In this document: in pieces, positions 24,964 to 33,562 of the stretch
Layout of the letters: every line of letters starts with the position of its first letter
Numbering within the stretch: the stretch's first letter is position 1
NCBI RefSeq assembly: GCF_000378725.1
Contig: NZ_KB900368.1
Coordinates: 186,001 to 250,000 of the forward strand
DNA: 64,000 nt
From: Peptoniphilus lacrimalis DSM 7455
GTDB taxonomy: Bacteria > Bacillota > Clostridia > Tissierellales > Peptoniphilaceae
Reading direction: 5' to 3'
Position numbers and translations under genes: made by a program
The notes under the pieces: generated by a model
Told to the model about the DNA's origin: nothing
Databases searched by the model: none
The model's input: the letters and a program-made list of their open reading frames with translations, nothing else

Positions 24964-25542
24964 TTAGCTTATAGATTCATAAAGCGAATTTTCTTCAAAA
25001 TGCTTATTTATATAAGTTAAAATTTCTTCGGTCTTTTGGACTTCCCTCTTATCTGTATCGCTTAGCTCAAGATAAGTATATTTTTTTGTACCTATTGCCA
25101 TAAAAAAATGTTTTAAAACTAATTCTGCACCCAAAAACTGTTGATCAGTTAAAGGAGCACCCCCGACAAAAAGACCAAATCCCAACTTATTTTTAGGTAA
25201 AACTTCCTTACGCAAAAATTTCCTTGACCAATAAAGTTGCATCCTGTCAATAAAAGATTTAGAAAGGGCTGATACAGAATTAAAATAAATTGGTGATGCA
25301 AAAATCACAACATCACTATTATCAATCAAAGGATAAATATCAGTCATATCATCTTTTACAACGCATCTGGGAACTTTGGCACAGCCGTAACAAGAAATGC
25401 AATTAGAAAAACTTAAATCTTTTAAAATAATTTTTTTTACATCAAAATCTTTAAATTTTTCTTCAATAAAGATATCGAGAAAATTTTCTGTACTCCTATG
25501 TCTCCTCTCACTTCCCATAAGAGCCAAAAGTTTCTTTGTCAT
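24964..25542 (-). CDS. NAD(P)H-dependent oxidoreductase, flavodoxin-like fold with iron-sulfur-type cysteines
   Basis: A 192-residue protein of the NADPH-dependent FMN reductase / iron-sulfur flavoprotein family. The N-terminus (KLLALMGSERRHRST) binds FMN phosphate. A cluster NCISCYGCAKVPRC (about 47-60) fits the compact cysteine motif of Isf-type flavoproteins, and VIFASPIYFNSVSALSK is the conserved flavin contact. Redox partner unknown. It follows yebC by 3 bp. Confidence 0.82.
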   Translation of the reverse strand: MTKKLLALMGSERRHRSTENFLDIFIEEKFKDFDVKKIILKDLSFSNCISCYGCAKVPRCVVKDDMTDIYPLIDNSDVVIFASPIYFNSVSALSKSFIDRMQLYWSRKFLRKEVLPKNKLGFGLFVGGAPLTDQQFLGAELVLKHFFMAIGTKKYTYLELSDTDKREVQKTEEILTYINKHFEENSLYESIS

Positions 25543-25545
25543 TTT

Positions 25546-26277
25546 CTAATCTTCTTGATCCCAATTAGTGTAGACATCTTGAACATCATCGTTGTCTTCA
25601 AGGGCATCTATTAATTTATCCATCTTCTTTATATCATCTTCATCAGATAATTTAGAATAATTTTGAGCCACAAAAGTAATATCACTTTCTACAAATTCAT
25701 ATCCATCTTCTTCAAGTTTTTTTCTGACATCGTGATAACTTTCAGGGACTGTTACAATTTCTACCGCATCTCCTCTATCAACAACATCTTCAGCACCATA
25801 ATCAAGGGCAGATAAAATAAATTCATCAAGATCCATATCATCAGATTTTAAAATACCAATAATTCCTTTTTCTTGGAACATAAAGGATACACATCCGGGA
25901 GTTCCCAAATTTCCGCCATTTTTATCAAAAATGTGACGAATATCAGGAGCTGTTCTGTTTCTGTTGTCAGTCAAACATTTAACCATAACAGCAATACCGC
26001 TTGGACCGTAACCTTCATAAGTTATAGTTTCAAAGTTTGAAGAATCATCTTCACCTGCACCTTTTTTTATGGCTCTTTCTATATTATCATTTGGTAAATT
26101 TTCAGCCTTAGCCTTATCAATTGCAACTTTTAATTGAGGATTAAAATCTGGATTTGCTCCACCTTGTCTAGTTGCAACAGTAATAAGTCTGGCAAGTTTT
26201 GTAAAAACTTTACCTTTTCTAGCGTCTTCCTTACCTTTTTTATTTTTTATATTATTCCATTTTGAGTGTCCACTCAT
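25546..26277 (-). CDS. YebC/PmpR family (TACO1-like) protein
   Basis: A 243-residue protein with the invariant MSGHSKWNNIKNKKG start, the YEGYGPSGIAVMV segment and acidic C-terminus. The family was first annotated as transcriptional regulators; more recent work links YebC proteins to relief of ribosome stalling at proline tracts. Full length. First gene of a yebC-flavodoxin-deoC-lgt run and divergent from rpsD. Confidence 0.95.
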   Translation of the reverse strand: MSGHSKWNNIKNKKGKEDARKGKVFTKLARLITVATRQGGANPDFNPQLKVAIDKAKAENLPNDNIERAIKKGAGEDDSSNFETITYEGYGPSGIAVMVKCLTDNRNRTAPDIRHIFDKNGGNLGTPGCVSFMFQEKGIIGILKSDDMDLDEFILSALDYGAEDVVDRGDAVEIVTVPESYHDVRKKLEEDGYEFVESDITFVAQNYSKLSDEDDIKKMDKLIDALEDNDDVQDVYTNWDQED

Positions 26278-26312
26278 ATAATCACCTTTTCTATTAAATT
26301 ATTTCTCTACCT

Positions 26313-26341
26313 ATTATAACTATTACAAATATTTTTGTAAA
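26313..26341 (-). promoter_or_regulatory. Promoter of yebC
   Basis: TTTACA (26336-26341, minus) and TATAAT (26313-26318, minus), 17-bp spacer. Confidence 0.7.
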
Positions 26342-26472
26342 ACTATTGTTAGATAATACTTGATTTTTTATGCATATTTATTATACAATAATTTTTAGAA
26401 ATTATGAAAAGAAAAAAAGTAATTTAATCTCAAGAAATTGCAGAAAATGCAAAGATTTATCAATATTAACCC

Positions 26473-26501
26473 TTTACTTTTTTTCCAACTAATAATATAA
26501 T
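26473..26501 (+). promoter_or_regulatory. Promoter of rpsD
   Basis: TTTACT at 26473-26478 and TATAAT at 26496-26501, 17-bp spacer. The expected leader is only about 45 bases, so a long S4 autoregulatory leader of the Bacillus type is not evident. Confidence 0.7.
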
Positions 26502-26550
26502 ACTAATGGCTCTTAATTATCGCGGCAAAATATAATAGGAGTTGAATTTA

Positions 26551-27147
26551 ATGGCAAAAATGATGGGACCCAGATTCAAATTATCTAGAAGATTGGGACT
26601 AAATGTATGTGGCCACCCAAAAGCTATGAAAAGAGCTCAAAGAGGTAGTGCCAGAAGTGATAAGAAGTTAACTGAATACGGTAAACAATTATTGGAAAAA
26701 CAAAGACTTAGAGCTTACTATGGACTTTTAGAAAAACAATTCAAAAATCTTTTTATTGAAGCTCAAAAAGCAAAAGGACAAACAGGTCCTAACCTTGTTT
26801 CTTTCCTAGAAAGAAGACTAGATAACTTATGTTATAGATTAGGCTTTGCTTCTTCAATAAGACAAGCAAGACAAATGGTTCTTCACGGACATATACTTGT
26901 TAATGGTAAAAAAGTTGATATACCATCATACAGATGTGACGTTTCTGATGAAATTTCCCTTTCTCGTAAGGGCAAGAAGGTAGAACTTTTCAAGGAAAAT
27001 TTCAATACAAATTTCCCTGTATCTTATCCTTATCTTTCTAAGAATGAAGATTTCAAAGGTAAATTAGTAAGTCTACCAAATAGAGAAGATATTCCAATAG
27101 AAATTGAAGACCAATTAATAGTGGAATACTATTCAAAGAATATGTAA
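26551..27147 (+). CDS. rpsD: 30S ribosomal protein S4
   Basis: A 198-residue ribosomal protein S4 that nucleates 30S assembly. It begins [19 protein letters not shown] and carries the S4 RNA-binding domain ([36 protein letters not shown]). I use ATG 26551 rather than the in-frame TTG at 26542, because AGGAG at about 26537-26541 fits the ATG and the family N-terminus matches. As in many Firmicutes, rpsD stands outside the large ribosomal-protein operons, with its own promoter and terminator. Confidence 0.97.
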   Translation: MAKMMGPRFKLSRRLGLNVCGHPKAMKRAQRGSARSDKKLTEYGKQLLEKQRLRAYYGLLEKQFKNLFIEAQKAKGQTGPNLVSFLERRLDNLCYRLGFASSIRQARQMVLHGHILVNGKKVDIPSYRCDVSDEISLSRKGKKVELFKENFNTNFPVSYPYLSKNEDFKGKLVSLPNREDIPIEIEDQLIVEYYSKNM

Positions 27148-27148
27148 T

Positions 27149-27178
27149 AGAAGAAGGCTCCTTTTGGAGTCTTTTTTC
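27149..27178 (+). terminator. Terminator of rpsD
   Basis: GAAGGCTCC / GGAGTCTTT stem around TTTT, followed by a T run. Confidence 0.75.
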
Positions 27179-27210
27179 TTAGTTATTTAACAAATTTTAA
27201 GGAGATTTTT

Positions 27211-27456
27211 ATGGATGATGTTAAATACAAAGAACTAATTTCTGTCACAGATCAAATGATATTTAAAGAAATATGCTCCATGCTTGATGAAAAACAAATC
27301 CCCTACCTTACTGATGATGATGGAGATTTTTTGCGACTAATATCAGGATTTTCAACTTTTGAACAAACAATTTATGTATCAGAAAAAGATTATGAAAAAG
27401 CAAAAGAAATACTGGTATATTATAAAAAAGATTATGGCGATAAGAATTTATATTAA
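27211..27456 (+). CDS. Small DUF2007-like protein
   Basis: An 81-residue acidic protein whose pattern (IFKEICSMLDEKQIPYLTDDDGDF ... IYVSEKDYEKAKEILVYY, here split for description) resembles the DUF2007 putative signal-transducing family: a short alpha/beta domain with a conserved V(S/P)xxDxxxA helix. Good Shine-Dalgarno AAGGAG. Function unknown. It lies between two terminators downstream of rpsD, so it may have its own weak promoter or rely on read-through. Confidence 0.65.
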   Translation: MDDVKYKELISVTDQMIFKEICSMLDEKQIPYLTDDDGDFLRLISGFSTFEQTIYVSEKDYEKAKEILVYYKKDYGDKNLY

Positions 27457-27473
27457 TAATAAATAAATTTATG

Positions 27474-27517
27474 AAAATACCCTTTTTACAACAAAGAATA
27501 AAAAGGGTATTTTTCTT
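27474..27517 (+). terminator. Terminator of the DUF2007-like gene
   Basis: AAAATACCCTTTTT and AAAAAGGGTATTTT form a 14-bp stem with a 12-base loop, followed by Ts. Confidence 0.8.
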
Positions 27518-27602
27518 ATATCAGATATTGGTGACTATAAAATTTTTAAATCTTTTTTTCATATCACAAACAAAAAATTAACAAAAAGAAAATTTTTTAT
27601 TT

Positions 27603-27629
27603 AAAAAAGACTACCCCAAGGGATAGTCT
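27603..27629 (-). terminator. Terminator of the DUF4153/145-residue protein operon
   Basis: GACTATCCC / GGGGTAGTC stem (minus strand) followed by TTTTTT, 22 bp after the stop codon at 27651. Confidence 0.8.
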
Positions 27630-27650
27630 AAAAACTACTTGTGTTAAGTT

Positions 27651-28088
27651 TTATTTTTCTACTACTATGTTAATATTTTTAATACCATAGTCTTCTTCTA
27701 ATTTCTTATAGGCTTCTTCAACTTGTTTTTGGTCAAAACCGTATATTGAAACTTCTTCTCCGTAATTTAATACTTCAAATTTCAACTTATCCCCTTGATA
27801 AAGGCTTAGTTTATAGAAGTTTGGTATATTTTTTTCATTTAAAAAATTATCCAGTATAACTTTTTTAAAGTCATCATCTGTTGGACCTTGAAATATTTCT
27901 TCATATTCACCGTCTTCATCATAGGCTGCATAATCTCTTAATAATTTTTTTATGAGCTTATCTTCTCCTAAGGCAATTACTTGGAAGAAGTCAGTTTTTT
28001 CAAGGTATTTTTTCAATAGCTTTTTTAAATACTTAAGGTCTAGATCAGTATCTATAAATACATCATTTTCAAATGTCAAATAATACAT
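27651..28088 (-). CDS. Uncharacterised 145-residue acidic protein
   Basis: Not recognised. No signal peptide or membrane segment; it is rich in Asp, Glu and Lys and looks like a soluble alpha/beta protein (a strand-helix start YYLTFENDVFIDTD..., a C-terminal strand NINIVVE). It follows the DUF4153 membrane protein directly (start codon just after the upstream stop TAA) and ends at a terminator, so the two form an operon and may act together. Confidence 0.7.
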   Translation of the reverse strand: MYYLTFENDVFIDTDLDLKYLKKLLKKYLEKTDFFQVIALGEDKLIKKLLRDYAAYDEDGEYEEIFQGPTDDDFKKVILDNFLNEKNIPNFYKLSLYQGDKLKFEVLNYGEEVSIYGFDQKQVEEAYKKLEEDYGIKNINIVVEK

Positions 28089-29849
28089 TTATTCATCACT
28101 CCCACTTGTTAGTAAATCAAAACTTACATAACTATCAAATTTGCTGTCTTCACCGTAAAAACTGATGCTTGTGAAAATAATCTTATATTTTACGCCACCA
28201 TTTTCACCGCTTATAGCTAAATCTTCTGGATTTATTACACCATTAGCAGTCTTTAGGGTTTTTAATTTATCTCTAAGGCTTTTTAAATCAATTTCTCTCA
28301 ACAAATCTTTTTTATCTTTTCTTGTCAAATAAATTTCTATTGTTGATGGATTGTAGGCAAAAGTAAAATTATCAACTTTTGTATCTTTATTGTATACTAC
28401 ATTTCTAATTAATTTAGAGTAGCCACTCACATCTATTGATGAGGGATTGTCATAGTTATAATAATAGTCCTCATAATTTGTTTCATCTTGACTTTTAAAG
28501 CCAAAGGTGTTTAACATTTTTTGGTCTGAAAATTCAAAATCTTCATCTAAATAAGGAATATCAGGTTTTATATGATTATTTGTTAAATAAAGCAATATAC
28601 TTGTTATTTGAGCTTTATCATCTTCTGATATATCTTTATTTTTAACTATGCTATTACTCTTTAACATATTATTTTTTTCTAATATTTTTGTTAATCTTGC
28701 AATTTGAGATTTTTCAGACATTTTATAGCAGGATATTGGTCCTAAGCTTGAAATTAAAATTATTATGGAAAGGATAAATGGAATTGTAATATTTGAATTT
28801 TTCTTATAAATAATATAGTAAATTTCACTTATCAGTACCCAAACACCAGTTGCCACTATAAAATATCTATTTTCTGTAAGTCCATATTGGTTTATTCTTA
28901 AGCCTATTGACAAAAACATCATACAAAGCAAGGGTATGATAGCAAAGGGATAATATTTTTTAAATGTATTTACAAATTTTTTATTAATTTTTTGTAAGAA
29001 AAATTGGAAAAATACCGTTACTACCGCAAACCATAATACAAGATTAACGATTATTCCATCTGGTAATTGCCAATTTATTATTATTTTTAAGAAATATAAA
29101 AATAATATTGCTGTGTATGCTAACACTAAGGGCAAAATTACATAAACTAATAAAACTTTAATAGATTTTGAATAATCGTAGTCTATAAATGATTCGCTTG
29201 CTTTAGGAAATTCTGATAAAAATATGCCGACATTATAGGGAATGAAAATAAAATAAAATATTTTTAGATAAATATTTGATGGAAAGTTTGCAGAAAATAG
29301 GGAATTTATTGCAAAAATTATTGCACTTATACCTATATAGGAAACTATTGAATATATGTTGGAAATGATAAAAGCCTCAAAAATATTTGCAACATAAGAT
29401 ACATAATCTTTATGGTAGAAAATTTTAGCAATATAGGACGCTAAAACTACAAATAGAGCTATCATTCCAAAATATATATATTTATTTTCATAGGGGAAAA
29501 ATCCCTGTTTGGTTATATATATAATATCATAAAATCCATACATTATTGGGATTGACAATATATAAACTAAGACTGTAATAAATTTTATCTGTTTATTATC
29601 CTCTGCATTTTTAACATTTGACTTAGCAGATTCCAAATATAGGGATATTACTGAGTATAAAAATATTCCACCTATAAAAAATGCTCCCAATCTATTGTTG
29701 TTGATATTTGCAAGATCTACATCTCTAAAATTTAATGATCTTGCTAAATTATAGGCTGCTAAGAGTGAGCACAACATAGCAAGAGGAAATCTTTTTATTG
29801 ATGCTGTATAGTTCATAAAAGTTCTTGTGATAAATCTGTATAGTTTCAT
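28089..29849 (-). CDS. DUF4153 domain-containing membrane protein
   Basis: A 586-residue protein with about 11-12 hydrophobic segments in the first 385 residues and a soluble C-terminal domain of about 200 residues containing Tyr/Asp-rich stretches. The transmembrane part fits the DUF4153 family, found in many Firmicutes and of unknown function. Preceded by AAGGAGG. The only cotranscribed neighbour is the 145-residue gene downstream. Confidence 0.75.
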   Translation of the reverse strand: MKLYRFITRTFMNYTASIKRFPLAMLCSLLAAYNLARSLNFRDVDLANINNNRLGAFFIGGIFLYSVISLYLESAKSNVKNAEDNKQIKFITVLVYILSIPIMYGFYDIIYITKQGFFPYENKYIYFGMIALFVVLASYIAKIFYHKDYVSYVANIFEAFIISNIYSIVSYIGISAIIFAINSLFSANFPSNIYLKIFYFIFIPYNVGIFLSEFPKASESFIDYDYSKSIKVLLVYVILPLVLAYTAILFLYFLKIIINWQLPDGIIVNLVLWFAVVTVFFQFFLQKINKKFVNTFKKYYPFAIIPLLCMMFLSIGLRINQYGLTENRYFIVATGVWVLISEIYYIIYKKNSNITIPFILSIIILISSLGPISCYKMSEKSQIARLTKILEKNNMLKSNSIVKNKDISEDDKAQITSILLYLTNNHIKPDIPYLDEDFEFSDQKMLNTFGFKSQDETNYEDYYYNYDNPSSIDVSGYSKLIRNVVYNKDTKVDNFTFAYNPSTIEIYLTRKDKKDLLREIDLKSLRDKLKTLKTANGVINPEDLAISGENGGVKYKIIFTSISFYGEDSKFDSYVSFDLLTSGSDE

Positions 29850-29940
29850 AGAACCTCCTTATAACAATAAAAAAATTATAAACCATAATCTACAATTATA
29901 CAAGTTTTTTCGATAAATTAGCCATTTTGTAACTTTTTTG

Positions 29941-31203
29941 TCAATTTTTATTCATATAAATTATATGTCCTTTTGAGATGGTATATATTACTTTTCCTAT
30001 CAATTTTTCTCCCTTAAAGGGTGTATTTGAGGATTTTGACTTGAAAGTTTCAATACTATACTCTCTTTTGGGATCAAATATTAAAATATCTGCTCGTGAA
30101 CCTTCTTTTAATGTTCCACCAGGTAAATTATATTTTTTGCATGGATTTGTTGACATAAGTTCTATAAGTTTATTTATACTTATAATATTTTTTTCAACCA
30201 GTTCTCTTACTCCTAAACCTAAGGCTGTTTCAAGTCCAATTATTCCTGAGGGAGCTTTTGTTAGTTCTCTATTTTTTTCCTCTTGTGAATGCGGGGCATG
30301 GTCTGTTGCAATTAGTTCTAAAGTTCCATCTTTTATTCCTTCTAATATAGCTTGTCTATCTTCTTCAGTTCTTAGAGGGGGATTCATCTTTGCCATTTGT
30401 TTATATTTTAAAAGGGCTTTATCTGTCAGGGTGAAATGATGTGGAGTAACTTCTGCAAATACATTTGCACCTCTTGATTTTCCATAACGAATAAGATCCA
30501 CACCTCTTTTTGTTGAAATATGTTGAATATCAATTTTTGCTCCTGTATTTATTGCATATTCAACATCCCTTGCTATAAATGATGATTCAGAAAGAGAAGG
30601 AGAGCCATAAATATTAAATTTTTCAGATACTTCCCCGTGATTTATGCCGTTATTTTCAATTAAATTTGGGTCCTCCTCGTGAAAAGAAATTAAAGTATTA
30701 AGCCTTTTAGCTTCTTTCATAGCTTGCAAAATTAATTTTGAATTTCTGTTGGGAATTCCATCATCAGTAAAACCTACTGCTCCTTCCTGTAAAAGTTTCT
30801 CCATATCTACAAGTTTATTATCTTCAAAATTTTCTGTTAGGGCAGAAACCGTATAAACATTTATTGGCAATTCCTTTGCCCTCTTGTAAAATTCTTTCAC
30901 TTTTTCGGGAGAATCCATGACAGGATTTGTGTTTGCCATACAAACTACTGAAGTATATCCTCCAGCTATTGCAGCCTGTGTTCCTGAATATAAATCTTCC
31001 TTATAAGTAAAGCCGGGATCTCTAAAATGCACATGGACATCTACAAGTCCAGGACAAGCAATCAAATTTTTTGCATCAATTATTTCTTTATCATCTGTTA
31101 AATCACTTGCAATTTTATTTATCTTACCATCTTTTATTTGAATATCTGCAATTTTATCAATATTTTGCCAAGGATCAATGACCCTAGCGTTTTTTATAAT
31201 CAT
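29941..31203 (-). CDS. pyrC: Dihydroorotase
   Basis: A 420-residue class I dihydroorotase of the amidohydrolase superfamily, catalysing the third step of pyrimidine synthesis. DVHVHFRDPG carries the first zinc histidines; GGYTSVVCMANTNP, HEEDPN, QHISTKRG and ATDHAPHSQEEK complete the metal and substrate sites. Length is typical of the Firmicutes type. It is alone: no other pyr genes are adjacent, and no PyrR attenuator was recognised upstream. Confidence 0.95.
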   Translation of the reverse strand: MIIKNARVIDPWQNIDKIADIQIKDGKINKIASDLTDDKEIIDAKNLIACPGLVDVHVHFRDPGFTYKEDLYSGTQAAIAGGYTSVVCMANTNPVMDSPEKVKEFYKRAKELPINVYTVSALTENFEDNKLVDMEKLLQEGAVGFTDDGIPNRNSKLILQAMKEAKRLNTLISFHEEDPNLIENNGINHGEVSEKFNIYGSPSLSESSFIARDVEYAINTGAKIDIQHISTKRGVDLIRYGKSRGANVFAEVTPHHFTLTDKALLKYKQMAKMNPPLRTEEDRQAILEGIKDGTLELIATDHAPHSQEEKNRELTKAPSGIIGLETALGLGVRELVEKNIISINKLIELMSTNPCKKYNLPGGTLKEGSRADILIFDPKREYSIETFKSKSSNTPFKGEKLIGKVIYTISKGHIIYMNKN

Positions 31204-31401
31204 TTTCTACCTCTTTTTTTATTATTAATATTATTATATAAGAAAATAAAAATTTGAAAAATATTATTTATCTTATACTTACTAAAGCATTTAATCTGAC
31301 AAATTTTTCTTAAAATTTTTAGCTAAAGAAAAAGTTCCAAGCTCATCCAAAAACTTAAGTAACAAGCTTAGTCATAAAAAAGTCAAAAGATACTACAAGT
31401 G

Positions 31402-32709
31402 CTAGGATAATCCTGTAGTTTTAAAAAATTCTTTACTTTCACTTATAAGTGAAGTTGTTCCTAAAATAATAATAGGACTTTTATATTTTCTTGCCATGTT
31501 AAGTGCTTCTTTAATATCTGGACTTGTTTCAACAAAAATTTTATTAGCTAAAAGTTTTTGCCTTTGCTCATCTGTAAAGACATAATGAGAGTTTGATGTT
31601 TTTGTTAGAATAATATTTTTTGATATATCTTTTACGCCACTTACAACTCCAAAATAATCCTTATCGTCAGGAATACCTACAATACTTGTGATATCTTCAA
31701 TTTTCAAAGCTTTCAAAGATTCTTTTATGGGTTCAAGACTTTTTTTATTTATACAAGCATCTAAAATTATCAAGGGATTTTTACTAATAATTTCAAACCT
31801 TGCCGGATATTTTAAATCTAAAAGATTTTTCTTAATATCTTCTATTGGTAAACCTTCATAAATATCTATGGCACAAGCCAGTGCAAGCACAGCGTTTTTA
31901 ACCTGATGCAGACCTATCAAAGGTATTTTTATATTTTTAATTCTTCTATCCTTAAATACTCCATCAAAGGTCATTCCATCAAAGCTGTAGGAAATATTTT
32001 CTCCATAAAAATCTTCTCCATAAACTTTAATTTTTACGCCTTCTTTTTTTGCCTTATTTTTTAAAATTTTAAGAACTTGCCTATCTTGACTTGCACTGTA
32101 GGCAAAAATTTGTCCCTTTTTTATAATATTACATTTATCGTTTGCAATCTCTTCAAGGCTTGACCCTAATTCTCTTGTGTGTTCCAAAAAAATTGTATTG
32201 ATAAGACAGTATTTATTAATAACATTGTTGACATCATCATACTTAGCGCCCTTACCAAATTCCATAATATTTATTTGGGTGTCTTTTTCTTTAAAGTATT
32301 TTAGACCAATAGCTGCCTCAATTCCTATAGGGCTTATGGGTATAGATTTTGGCAAATTTTTTTCAATTTTATCAAAATCTATTTTTAGGTCCTCAACAAT
32401 TCTTATAAAATCTTCATCTGAAATCTCTTTGCCATCAACTTTAAATCTCTCATTAATTTTTAAAATGTGAGGGCTTGTAAAAAGACCCACCCGAAATTTA
32501 GCCATAAGTATTTGGCTAAGCATATTGGCAAGACTGCCCTTGCCCTTTGAACCAGTAATCCCAATATTTATACCAGTTGATAAATTTTCTAAAATTTCTT
32601 TTGTAAGCTCAGGGTGTCTTTTGTTTTTATCCTTGTCATTATAGGATTGAAATTTTTCTGATCTCATATATGATGCAAAAATATAATCTTCAGCTTCTTT
32701 CCTATTCAT
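31402..32709 (-). CDS. FolC/Mur-ligase paralogue with altered catalytic motifs
   Basis: A 435-residue ATP-dependent amide-ligase-fold protein. The P-loop GSKGKGS is at 53-59 and SPHILKINERF at about 79-89 matches FolC. Other motifs depart from FolC: the E-x-G-x-G-G-R loop reads EFGKGAKYDD (150-159), the SYDH motif reads FLEH (174-177), and LDGAHN reads LDACIN (316-321), losing the conserved histidine. So it probably binds ATP and forms an amide or gamma-glutamyl-type bond, but not on folate. It overlaps the ATP-grasp gene by 8 bp and ends the valS operon, which already holds a canonical FolC. Confidence 0.8.
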   Translation of the reverse strand: MNRKEAEDYIFASYMRSEKFQSYNDKDKNKRHPELTKEILENLSTGINIGITGSKGKGSLANMLSQILMAKFRVGLFTSPHILKINERFKVDGKEISDEDFIRIVEDLKIDFDKIEKNLPKSIPISPIGIEAAIGLKYFKEKDTQINIMEFGKGAKYDDVNNVINKYCLINTIFLEHTRELGSSLEEIANDKCNIIKKGQIFAYSASQDRQVLKILKNKAKKEGVKIKVYGEDFYGENISYSFDGMTFDGVFKDRRIKNIKIPLIGLHQVKNAVLALACAIDIYEGLPIEDIKKNLLDLKYPARFEIISKNPLIILDACINKKSLEPIKESLKALKIEDITSIVGIPDDKDYFGVVSGVKDISKNIILTKTSNSHYVFTDEQRQKLLANKIFVETSPDIKEALNMARKYKSPIIILGTTSLISESKEFFKTTGLS

Positions 32710-33562
32710 TAAAATCTTCCTTTATTGACAGTAAAATTTCCCTTGCAATATTTGTTCCTGTCGCCTTTTCTATGCCTTTTATACCAGCCATGACATTGAC
32801 TTCACAAAAATAAAAATTATCTCTACCAAACAACAAATCAATCCCAACAAAATCAAGCCCTGTAATTTTGTAAATATCTTCAGAAATTTTTTCCATTTTA
32901 GGGCTTATATCATAGGGGCTTAGCTTAGCACCTAGGGCAAAGTTTGCCCTAAAATCCATGTTTGATTTTCTTAACATTGCAGCCTTAATCTTACCTTTTA
33001 TTGCATACATCCTTATATCTCTACCAAAAGATGACTCTATAAATTCTTCAAATAAAAACTCTTTGTCTATGCCATAAAAAGTCCTTATTTTTTTTAAATC
33101 TTCCTCACTTTTTATAAGATAAACTTGGTCGCCTTCAGAACCATCTAAACCTTTAATCACAAAAGGATCTGATAAAATTTTAGATACTTCTTCAAAAGAT
33201 TTATCTGCACTTGCCAAAAAATATTTGGGTTTTAAGAAATGTAGTGAAGAAATATTTTCCAACTGGGAAAATTTATCCAGATAAGTATTAAAAGAAGATA
33301 GGTTATTGTAAGATTTTTTTGCTAATGAATTTAACCTATCTTTTATATGTCCATGTTTATGTCTATTTATTAAAAAATCAACTTTATTCAATTGATGAGC
33401 TTTGTGTAATATTTTATTTTCACATATTATTGTGTCACAAACTCCAATTGTATTCATTTCAATATTTAGGCTTTTTGCTTCTTGTTCTAATCTTTTACAG
33501 GTGTAGGAATTACACATATTATCATATCGAGCAATTAAATATCCTCTTAGTTTTTTTATCAT
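32702..33562 (-). CDS. RimK-like ATP-grasp ligase
   Basis: A 286-residue ATP-grasp protein closest in pattern to RimK/alpha-L-glutamate ligases: PFVIKGLDGSEGDQVYLI (nucleotide loop), FEEFIESSFGRDIRMYAI, AAMLRKSNMDFRANFALG, then GLDFVGIDLL and FCEVNVMAGIKGIEKATG with Glu/Asn metal ligands. RimK enzymes add glutamates to proteins or cofactors; CofF/MptN relatives add alpha-linked glutamate to F420 or methanopterin. Substrate here unknown. It overlaps the genes on both sides (4 and 8 bp), so it is stoichiometrically coupled to an FGase-like protein and a FolC paralogue. Confidence 0.85.
   Translation of the reverse strand: MIKKLRGYLIARYDNMCNSYTCKRLEQEAKSLNIEMNTIGVCDTIICENKILHKAHQLNKVDFLINRHKHGHIKDRLNSLAKKSYNNLSSFNTYLDKFSQLENISSLHFLKPKYFLASADKSFEEVSKILSDPFVIKGLDGSEGDQVYLIKSEEDLKKIRTFYGIDKEFLFEEFIESSFGRDIRMYAIKGKIKAAMLRKSNMDFRANFALGAKLSPYDISPKMEKISEDIYKITGLDFVGIDLLFGRDNFYFCEVNVMAGIKGIEKATGTNIAREILLSIKEDFNE

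Noticed and set aside
26380-26540. S4 autoregulatory leader before rpsD
   Set aside because: The promoter at 26473-26501 leaves a leader of only about 45 bases without the expected pseudoknot.
31204-31401. PyrR attenuator or other riboswitch before pyrC
   Set aside because: No recognisable PyrR-binding loop or terminator/antiterminator pair in the 198-bp gap.
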